Source of the DNA: AV40 sp035568175
Lineage (GTDB): Bacteria > Verrucomicrobiota > Verrucomicrobiia > Chthoniobacterales > UBA10450
DNA length: 64,000 bases
Assembly (NCBI GenBank): GCA_035568175.1
Contig: DATMON010000018.1
Location: 1-64,000, forward strand
Direction: 5' to 3'
Position numbers and translations under genes: made by a program
In this document: positions 34,254-41,623 of the stretch, in pieces
Numbering within the stretch: the stretch's first letter is position 1
Layout of the letters: each line of letters starts with the position of its first letter
The notes under the pieces: generated by a model
What the model was told of the DNA's origin: nothing
Seen by the model: only the letters and a program-made list of their open reading frames with translations
Databases searched by the model: none

Positions 34254-36587
34254 TCAAGGTAAGGCTGTGCCTGACTTCGACTGAACAAGGCTAATATCCG
34301 AGCTGTTGATCTGCCCGTTCACGGTCACGTCTTCGCGGAAATTCGCGGCTGTGACCGGCTGTCCGGATTGCGACTGCGTTTGCGAGATGTCGCTCGAATT
34401 GACGACGCCGTTTCCAGTCGTGTCGCCGAGCAGAACGCCGAAGGTTACAGGCACGTTGCCTTGATTGCCTTGATTATCCACAGCGCCATTGAGAGTCACA
34501 GTGACGTACTGCGCGTTGGGAACGCCGGTAAGATCGACGATGCAATCGTTGCCACCACTCGCTGGATCGTTGGTAGCGGTTCCCGCATTGGTCGACGCGG
34601 TTCCACAAGACAAGACCGGGTTCGTAAAGTGAAAGTCAATCACGTGATTGCCATTCGGTCCGCCACTGCGGGGTTCGATTCCGAACGGCGGCGTCAGTGG
34701 CAGATTGACATCGAAGGTGCCGGCAATTCCATGCACTTTGCGTGACAAAACAGTCAGCAACGGCGGCGGATTAACGACGCACTGCGGAAACTTGAAGGTG
34801 CCGATGCGAGTGTGCCAGTTAACCGGCAACAGATCAGTCGTGCCATTGGCCGGCAGATATTCCTGCGTGTACCAGAAAGTGCAGTCATCGTTCGGATCGA
34901 CCGTGAGATCGCTGTAATCGCCCCAGCGATTAAGCGGAAAACCTTGGATGCCAAGGCCCGCGAACATGACGGCCTCGCCCTGAGTGAGGTCGTTCAACGG
35001 ATCAGTCGCAAGCCGGCCGGCATAGTGGATCGACGGAAAATAATTAGGACCGCTCGCGCTGTAACCAATCGCGATGTCTCCCATGTGGTCCATCGCGGCA
35101 CTGCCCATCCAACGCCAGAGTGGGTTGGTCGGATCGAGCGGCGCAAACGTACTCTGTTGGTAAATCGTCGGCGTGGTGCTGAGATTGCGCACTTCGTACC
35201 AACGCAATCCTGTCCGCGTGGCGCCAGTCATCACATCGGCCGCGGTTACAACTGTGTGATGAACGACCATCGACTCGTGATCGCCAAAGTTGCGATAGGT
35301 CACACGAAACATAGTGCGATCGCCAAGGGTATCGAGAGTCGCGGTGTGCACGCCGGGAACGGCCTTTTCCGGAACGCAATTCGGTCCTTCACCATAAACG
35401 CATTGCGCCGGAACAAAGTCTGCGATCGGAACTTCAAAGCTCGGATGACCGCCGCTGGCCATATACAAACCGCCGCCGACTGCGACCGGAGTCGTCGAGC
35501 CTGTTCCGAAAGTCGAGTTTGCCGGATTATTCCAATCAACATGAAATTTGAACATCGCCAGGACCGCACTGGTGTCGGTTGTAGTCGGTGTGCTCCCTTG
35601 AGCATCCACTTCGACGATGTAGTTAGGCATACCGGCTGGCGGTGGAACTTTACCGTCGAGATTGGTCGGATTTTGGCCACCCGGAACATATGCAACACCG
35701 ACGGCGATAGAGGATTCATCGAACCAGATGAAACGCGCCGGTTGGCCCGCCAGCATCTTCGGTCGCTCAAAGGCAAACGCGCCGGCGCCGGAGTTTGTTT
35801 CTTGGCCGCTCGGAAATTCGTTGCTCGTCATATAGTACGCATCCGGCCAGACACCGATTTTTGGGTAATCGTGAAAAACGCTCGTACTCTGATCGAACTC
35901 GTAGGCGTAGTAGCTCCCGGTTGGATCGGGCCCGGTCGAAACCGCGATGCACTCGGCGTAGTTCGGTGCGGCAGTGGAAACGAACTGGCTGATTAACCAG
36001 CGATCGGCAAGTTGATCGTAAATTATAATTGGATCGCCATCGTCGCGGACCGCGCATTCACCCGACGACCAGAGGTTTTTGATCGGTGTTGGGCCGGAAA
36101 TCAACGCGCCGGTAGTCTTGTTATAGACTGCCAACTCGGTGTTCACCATTTGTACGTAATGATTCGGACCGACCGCGCCGTCTGTATCCGGAGGCAAGCA
36201 ACCGCCGCAGCCCTGGGAAATATTCATTCCCTCGAACGAAACGCCGACCGGCGGCATCGCCGCGGCCGCGGGTGCCGTTTTGACCACGGGGTCTCGCAAC
36301 AGTGAATTTGATGTTTGTCTTCCGACCAACCGCCGTTCCGTGTCACCCAGCTCCGTTTGCGAAGTAACAATCTGGGCGGTCGTGGGAAGTTCGCTCAAAG
36401 GCGCGGAAATCACCGGAGCAACTCCGTACGACGACGAACTATTTGAAATTCTTCGTCCCGATAGCTTCGAAGCGGTCGCGTTGGAAAAACTGAGCGCCAC
36501 CATCCAAGCTGCCCCAAGAAAGAGAGTAAAGCTTACTAGCAGGCGTGGCGTAAAGATCCCGAACTTGCAGTTATTTTTCTTTTTCAT
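34254..36587 (-). CDS. Secreted YVQMVN-type protein with dockerin-like tail
   Basis: 777 residues, the shortest of the seven. The signal region is KFGIFTPRLLVSFTLFLGAA. The domain GAVGPNHYVQMVNTELAVYN, PIIIYDQLADRWLISQFV and CIAVSTGPDPTGSYYAYEFD makes it a close paralog of the N-terminal half of the 26758 gene, here fused directly to the shared module (34254 to about 34750). The module has HG motif KVHGIAGTFDVNLPL and dockerin loops GDTTGNGVVNSSDI and REDVTVNGQINSSDI. It lacks the CarboxypepD_reg unit and linker. Confidence 0.8.
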   Translation of the reverse strand: MKKKNNCKFGIFTPRLLVSFTLFLGAAWMVALSFSNATASKLSGRRISNSSSSYGVAPVISAPLSELPTTAQIVTSQTELGDTERRLVGRQTSNSLLRDPVVKTAPAAAAMPPVGVSFEGMNISQGCGGCLPPDTDGAVGPNHYVQMVNTELAVYNKTTGALISGPTPIKNLWSSGECAVRDDGDPIIIYDQLADRWLISQFVSTAAPNYAECIAVSTGPDPTGSYYAYEFDQSTSVFHDYPKIGVWPDAYYMTSNEFPSGQETNSGAGAFAFERPKMLAGQPARFIWFDESSIAVGVAYVPGGQNPTNLDGKVPPPAGMPNYIVEVDAQGSTPTTTDTSAVLAMFKFHVDWNNPANSTFGTGSTTPVAVGGGLYMASGGHPSFEVPIADFVPAQCVYGEGPNCVPEKAVPGVHTATLDTLGDRTMFRVTYRNFGDHESMVVHHTVVTAADVMTGATRTGLRWYEVRNLSTTPTIYQQSTFAPLDPTNPLWRWMGSAAMDHMGDIAIGYSASGPNYFPSIHYAGRLATDPLNDLTQGEAVMFAGLGIQGFPLNRWGDYSDLTVDPNDDCTFWYTQEYLPANGTTDLLPVNWHTRIGTFKFPQCVVNPPPLLTVLSRKVHGIAGTFDVNLPLTPPFGIEPRSGGPNGNHVIDFHFTNPVLSCGTASTNAGTATNDPASGGNDCIVDLTGVPNAQYVTVTLNGAVDNQGNQGNVPVTFGVLLGDTTGNGVVNSSDISQTQSQSGQPVTAANFREDVTVNGQINSSDISLVQSKSGTALP

Positions 36588-36709
36588 AACGAGTTTGATC
36601 AGCTTGGTTGGAGCTGATGCGGAGAGTTAGTCACTTAATCGGAGCTCGCTCGAGAAATGGTCGCCTTTGGCGCATTCTTTGCGCGCGAATTCAGCTTGGC
36701 CAACGACGA

Positions 36710-36729
36710 TTAGCTCCGTCGCGAGCTAA
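36710..36729 (-). terminator. Weak hairpin after the 36731 gene
   Basis: TTAGCTC-CGTCGC-GAGCTAA directly abuts the stop codon. It has no T-run, so a terminator role is only possible. Confidence 0.3.
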
Positions 36730-36730
36730 T

Positions 36731-39700
36731 TTATGGTAAAGCCGTGCCGGACTTGGACTGAACCAGTGAGATGTCCGAGCTGTTGATCAACCCATTGACG
36801 GTCACGTCTTCACGGAAGTTCGATGAAGTCGCTGGTTGGCCGGACTGGGACTGGGTCTGCGAGATGTCGCTCGAATTAACGACACCGTTTCCGGTGGTGT
36901 CGCCAAGCAGTACGGCCATTGGCATAACCACATTGCCATTGTGCGTCCCATCGCTGACCCCATAAAGGGTAATGCCAAGCCGTTGCGCATTAGCTACGTT
37001 GGTCAGAGGGATGGTCACGACCGCTCCGTTCACCGTTACGGCATTGCCGTTGGCTGTTCCCCCGCTCCCCACTTGACCTGTCCCTGAGGTGACCTGCGCT
37101 TTGACCGTTCCATTTCCAGCCACAGTAACTGGCAGGGCAAAAGTAGCGACCACGGTATGGTCCCCTGTCGCGCCACCGGTGCGGCATTCAATCCCAATGC
37201 CGTTTGGCGGCAGTGGTAAAGGAACATCGAAAGTGCCGGCGCCATTGCCGTGGGTCTTGCGCGAGACCACACTGGTGAGCTCCGGCGGTATCGTCGCGCA
37301 GTCGCCTGGTCCCGGCGTGTTGTCGATGAATCCCGAAACGGTGCCGCTGAACGTCGACGAATTCGTCGAGCCAGCGGTGGTGTTCACGACGATGACGAAA
37401 TTCGAATTCGCCGCCACGGTAAACGAGTAGCTAGCGCTCCCCACGGTAGTTCCCAAGCCGCTGATTCCGCTGTCACCGAGGTAATTCATGCACATATTTC
37501 CGCTCGCATCGCCCATGGCTGTCGGCGGAGTATATGTGGTCTGATATGCCGCGCTCTCAATGTCACCGGTATTGGCTACGCCGGTAGCGGCGTTGATCGT
37601 GACGGTGTAGCAACGAGGCGCACCGGCTGTATTAGTGAAGGTGAATGTCTTGTAATTGCGGGTGCCGGCGGAGTTAATCGCCCCGGGGCAAGCCTTTCCT
37701 GAGCAAGGGCTCTGGACGCCATTGCGACCCAGACGATCCGGCTGAGACGCATCGCTCGTCGTAATGGAGCTCGATGGAATTGTTTGGTCGGGGCCGCCGG
37801 CGCAGGTAGGCACCGTGAATGCGATCGACTTCGATCCGCCCGCGTAAGTCAGGTTAAGTGACAGCGCGATTGGGGTGCCGCAGCTGAACGAATTCGACAC
37901 GGAGATCTTGAACGGCGTCAAGTTCGTGCCGCTCTCGTTGATCTCCTTGTCTGAATAGGTCGAGTTGGCGTCGGTCACGGTGACGCCCGGCGTCGTGGTC
38001 GTAAGCTGGGCCGAGATCGCCGTTTCTTTCGCGCAGCCGTTGTTCTTGATTCCGAGGTTTACTTTCACGCATTCCGCCCGGTTAACGATGCCGTTGTTGT
38101 TGCCTAACGAATCGTCGATCGTGAAGCCGTTCGCCTCGAGCTTCGATGTACCGGTCATCAGGAAGTTCTGGGTAGCCGTTCCGCCACCCGGCGGTGCGAC
38201 AACGGCCGAAGCAGGCGAGGCCGAAGCGCAGTCGCGCTCCGCGTCTGCGGCCGTAGCCGTGTAGGTGCCAGCCGGGACTAGAATGGTGTAAACGCCGTTT
38301 ACGTCACTGGCGTTGGCGTAGCCGTTGCTCAACCCCACTCGCACGCCGGCAATCGGAGCACCTGTCTGCGCCGAAGTGATTGTGCCAGTGACTGTGCCAT
38401 ACAAATTCGCGGCCGAGGCGCAAGATGGAAACTTGTAGCTCGTTATTAGGGTAGACCAGTTGAAGGCTCCGTCCGTCTTTAAGTACTCGTTTGTATAATA
38501 GAAGGTACATTGGTCGATCGGATCGATCGTCATCGAGCTATAGTCGCCCCAGCGATTCCCGCCACCTTGCTGCACGCCGAGGCCCGCCTGCATTTGCGTC
38601 TCGGCGCCCATTGTGCCGGCCGAATCAGTCGCGAGGCGGCCGGTCACGTAGCTGCCGGGCTTGATCGTCGTGCTCGCCTTGCTGTAGCCCAGCGCGATGT
38701 TGCGATCTTTGTCCATCGCGATCGACGGCATCCAGCGATAGGCGGTATCCGGATCAAACGTGCCAGACTGGAAAACCGTGGGCGTCGCCGTGGAGCTTCC
38801 ATTGTTCCGGAACTCGAACCAGGTCACGGCGCCGTGGTTGGCGTCGCTGCCGGCGTCTGGAGCGCTCACAACGAGCGACTCGTCCGCTAAGGCTTGCGTG
38901 CCCTGGTTGCGGTAAGCTAGCCGGTACATGTAATGCCCTGCGAGGTTGTCGAGATAATCGGTCCCAACGGCGGGTGAAGGCTCCGGCACGCAGTCGCGAC
39001 CGTTGGTATTGCTGACGCACGGCGCGCTACCGATGCCCTGTTGAATCGCCGTACCCGGTGTCACAACCATCGTTGGAGCTGGGTCCCAGGTTATCGCCAC
39101 TCGGAACGAATCCGTCAGGTTCGTGAGCGCGAAATTAGGACCGATAAGAAACTCCGCTTCGCCGGCTGGCGGCGGAGTCAAACTGTCGAGATCGGCCGGG
39201 AGGAATCCGAACTCCGCTCCGAGATCCTGGCTTTGCATGCGAGCGGCAAGCCCATTGATCATTGCCTGGCGCTCGAAGACATAAATGCGGCCCTGGATGA
39301 ACGCGTTTGGCGGCGCGACCGGCAATCCCGGCCCAACGTCCGTTGGCACTACGCTATAAACATGCGCGCTCATGTAATAGCCGTCCGGCCATACTCCAGT
39401 TTTCGGGTAATCGATGAAGTTGGTCATGTCGGTTTCGAAGTCGTAGACGTACCACTCTCCCGTCGCGTCTTCCGTCGTAGAAACAGCGATGCACTGGTGT
39501 GAATAGCTGGTATCCCCGCCAGCCACGGCGAACTGCGAAATGACCCAGCGCCCGGCGAGGATGTCGTAAGAGACGACCGGATCGCCGTCGTTGTGTGACG
39601 CGCAAACGCCGCCGAGCGATTGAAAGAGCGTGTTACCGGCAGCGGGTCCGTACTCGAGCGCACCCGTGTTTTTGTTAAAGACCGCGAAGCTGGTGTTGTT

Positions 39701-40234
39701 CCATTGCACGTATTGCGTCGCGCCGACCCGGCCGTTGGTGTCTGGCGGATTACAGCAAGGGCTGAACGCACCGAGTCCCACACCGACGCCCTCGAAGCTG
39801 ACGCCGGTCGGAGTCGGCGCCGAGACCTGCGCGCCCACCTTGGTCTGAACTGCTGTTGCTGCCGCTGTTTTCGCCGATCTGCCGCTTTTCTTTAAGAGTT
39901 TCGGACGCATCGGTTCTGGATGCCAATGCTTCTCAACTTTTTCCGGATCGATCGGCGCCATGTCCCGCAATTTCGCGGTCCGAACCGGCGTGACCGGAGT
40001 CAAAAGTTGTGGCGCGCCGGTATACTTAACCACCTTCGAGCGTTGCGACTTGGCCGACGGTGGCTCGGCCGGATACTTGTCCAGTTTGATCGCGCCGGTC
40101 GCGGAGCGCTGGCCCAGATGTGATAGTTGTGCGGAGGCGAATAGCGCGAGCATCACCGCGGTCAGGCACAGAAGAGATGCAATAAGCGCTCGCAACATGA
40201 CGAAAGCTGAGCGGCGGACATTTTTTGTTTTCAT
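36731..40234 (-). CDS. Giant secreted YVQ-type protein with CarboxypepD_reg and dockerin-like tail
   Basis: 1167 residues. The signal anchor is in MLRALIASLLCLTAVMLALF. The domain RVGATQYVQWNNTSFAVFN, DPVVSYDILAGRWVISQFA and CIAVSTTEDATGEWYVYDFE is a divergent paralog of the 26758 and 34254 proteins. A CarboxypepD_reg-like unit follows (GTVTGTITSAQTGAPIAGVR). Next come a CARDB-like stretch (VNLGIKNNGCAKETAISAQL) and a C-terminal sandwich resembling pre-peptidase domains (ASYSFTVAANSNFVIVVN). The shared module (36731 to about 37270) ends SGTALP. Probably extracellular; catalytic residues not seen. Confidence 0.8.
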   Translation of the reverse strand: MKTKNVRRSAFVMLRALIASLLCLTAVMLALFASAQLSHLGQRSATGAIKLDKYPAEPPSAKSQRSKVVKYTGAPQLLTPVTPVRTAKLRDMAPIDPEKVEKHWHPEPMRPKLLKKSGRSAKTAAATAVQTKVGAQVSAPTPTGVSFEGVGVGLGAFSPCCNPPDTNGRVGATQYVQWNNTSFAVFNKNTGALEYGPAAGNTLFQSLGGVCASHNDGDPVVSYDILAGRWVISQFAVAGGDTSYSHQCIAVSTTEDATGEWYVYDFETDMTNFIDYPKTGVWPDGYYMSAHVYSVVPTDVGPGLPVAPPNAFIQGRIYVFERQAMINGLAARMQSQDLGAEFGFLPADLDSLTPPPAGEAEFLIGPNFALTNLTDSFRVAITWDPAPTMVVTPGTAIQQGIGSAPCVSNTNGRDCVPEPSPAVGTDYLDNLAGHYMYRLAYRNQGTQALADESLVVSAPDAGSDANHGAVTWFEFRNNGSSTATPTVFQSGTFDPDTAYRWMPSIAMDKDRNIALGYSKASTTIKPGSYVTGRLATDSAGTMGAETQMQAGLGVQQGGGNRWGDYSSMTIDPIDQCTFYYTNEYLKTDGAFNWSTLITSYKFPSCASAANLYGTVTGTITSAQTGAPIAGVRVGLSNGYANASDVNGVYTILVPAGTYTATAADAERDCASASPASAVVAPPGGGTATQNFLMTGTSKLEANGFTIDDSLGNNNGIVNRAECVKVNLGIKNNGCAKETAISAQLTTTTPGVTVTDANSTYSDKEINESGTNLTPFKISVSNSFSCGTPIALSLNLTYAGGSKSIAFTVPTCAGGPDQTIPSSSITTSDASQPDRLGRNGVQSPCSGKACPGAINSAGTRNYKTFTFTNTAGAPRCYTVTINAATGVANTGDIESAAYQTTYTPPTAMGDASGNMCMNYLGDSGISGLGTTVGSASYSFTVAANSNFVIVVNTTAGSTNSSTFSGTVSGFIDNTPGPGDCATIPPELTSVVSRKTHGNGAGTFDVPLPLPPNGIGIECRTGGATGDHTVVATFALPVTVAGNGTVKAQVTSGTGQVGSGGTANGNAVTVNGAVVTIPLTNVANAQRLGITLYGVSDGTHNGNVVMPMAVLLGDTTGNGVVNSSDISQTQSQSGQPATSSNFREDVTVNGLINSSDISLVQSKSGTALP

Positions 40235-40449
40235 AGTTAGGATATCCGGAGACGAGTCACAAACCGGAACCCGCCGATCATCTGCCGGTCATGTGGCACG
40301 CCGAACTTCTGCTGTTCGTTTTAGGACAAGCATTCGGTTGTATCATTTTCCGAACAACGCGTCAAAACTTTTGCTCTCGAATAAGTCTAAGTAGAAGCTT
40401 CGCACAGCTTCGCACGGCCAAGCTCAAGAAAATGCCGATCCGTTACGGT

Positions 40450-40839
40450 TCAGCGCATGCCGCTGTCGGCCGTCCAGTTCACCTTGGTCATCTGGCCAGC
40501 GACGACGTCCGCCTCGAAACGCCAGCGACCAACCCGGCTCCCTTGGCCTTCTCTCAGAATCGCATAATGACCAGGTGGTAACGCGACTTGGAAGCGACCG
40601 TCTCCATCCGTCGTGAACGTCTTGACAGTAGCATCGCCGGCTTTGACCACGAACTGCGTGTTAGTCACTGGCGCAACACTCGGCCCCTCATCTTTCCTGA
40701 TCGGCCCGGGACGGCTGGGCGAGACAACAATAGTGCCTTCTATCCCGCTCGTGTTGGGAGACGGTGTTTCTGCCACGGCTGTCATGCAGACGAGCGCGAT
40801 TAGTGTCGCTGCGATACTGGAAAGCAACGCGTGAGTCAT
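40450..40839 (-). CDS. Small exported CarboxypepD_reg-like protein
   Basis: 129 residues. The signal peptide MTHALLSSIAATLIALVCMT is cleaved near AVAETPS. The mature part has one beta-sandwich unit: SGIEGTIVVSPSRPGP, then VKTFTTDGDGRFQVALPPGHYAIL, the pattern of a carboxypeptidase regulatory-like domain. An AT-rich TATATATATA stretch lies just upstream (40843-40853). Probably periplasmic or outer-membrane-associated; no partner identified. Confidence 0.65.
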   Translation of the reverse strand: MTHALLSSIAATLIALVCMTAVAETPSPNTSGIEGTIVVSPSRPGPIRKDEGPSVAPVTNTQFVVKAGDATVKTFTTDGDGRFQVALPPGHYAILREGQGSRVGRWRFEADVVAGQMTKVNWTADSGMR

Positions 40840-40924
40840 CTCTTATATATATATCGCGCGCTGGCTGATAAACACGAGAACATCGTCCGCACGTCCGGTC
40901 CGCCAATCGGACAGACTCGCCGAG

Positions 40925-41497
40925 TCATTCGACAGGCGGGCGATCGAACTCGATCGCACGCCATCCTGCGCCGCGACGCTTGTAGGTAATTCGTACGCGA
41001 TAGGCCTGTTCGCCCGATGGCGTGTGCGCGCTCAAATATGCGTTTCGCTGTTCCGGAGGAATCCAGGCAGTCAGTCCTCCAGTGACTGTTTCCCCCGAAC
41101 CGGGATTGAACACCGCGCGAATCGTCACCACCACGGTGCACGTATCGCCGGAGCAGGAGATCACATCCGTTTTCATGCCGCGAAAGGCTAGTACCGCCGT
41201 TCCTCCGGCCGGACATCCCGGGCAATCGGTCGCCGCTGCCCGAGCAGGAACAACTTTGGTGGAGCGGACGAACGCGGCGCAATCTTCCTCGATCTCATCT
41301 TTGCCGGGCTGCGGCTCGGCTCCGCCTTCTGGCGTTTCCACTTCGGACTCGCGCACCAGCTCGTGTAGCCCTTCGGAGGTGTTCGAATCTTTTGTCTGAT
41401 CCGGCGCCGACTTCTCGGAACACGATGCGGTAATGATAGCCGCGAAAAAGATGAGGGCGGCGCGACGAATGTTGATACGCGGCTGATCTGTTCTCAT
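40925..41497 (-). CDS. Cysteine-containing lipoprotein, unknown function
   Basis: 190 residues from ATG 41497; an alternative ATG lies at 41506. The signal peptide RRAALIFFAAIITASCSEK has a lipobox-like TASC. An acidic linker (SEVETPEGGAEPQPGKDEIEED) leads to a domain with CPGCPAGG, DVISCSGDTCTVVVTIRAVF and a WIPPEQRN segment. Five cysteines in the mature domain suggest disulphides. No named family recognised. Located between two dockerin-tail genes. Confidence 0.6.
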   Translation of the reverse strand: MRTDQPRINIRRAALIFFAAIITASCSEKSAPDQTKDSNTSEGLHELVRESEVETPEGGAEPQPGKDEIEEDCAAFVRSTKVVPARAAATDCPGCPAGGTAVLAFRGMKTDVISCSGDTCTVVVTIRAVFNPGSGETVTGGLTAWIPPEQRNAYLSAHTPSGEQAYRVRITYKRRGAGWRAIEFDRPPVE

Positions 41498-41623
41498 CGG
41501 AGGCATTTGGAAGCGCAGAAGGAGAACACAGAAGCGGTCAGTCCCAAGCATTAAGAAGAGAGCTGCTGCCGGAGTTCGATTTCGTTTCGTTCGTGTCGCA
41601 TCCGAATTAGCGCTGATCCGACT

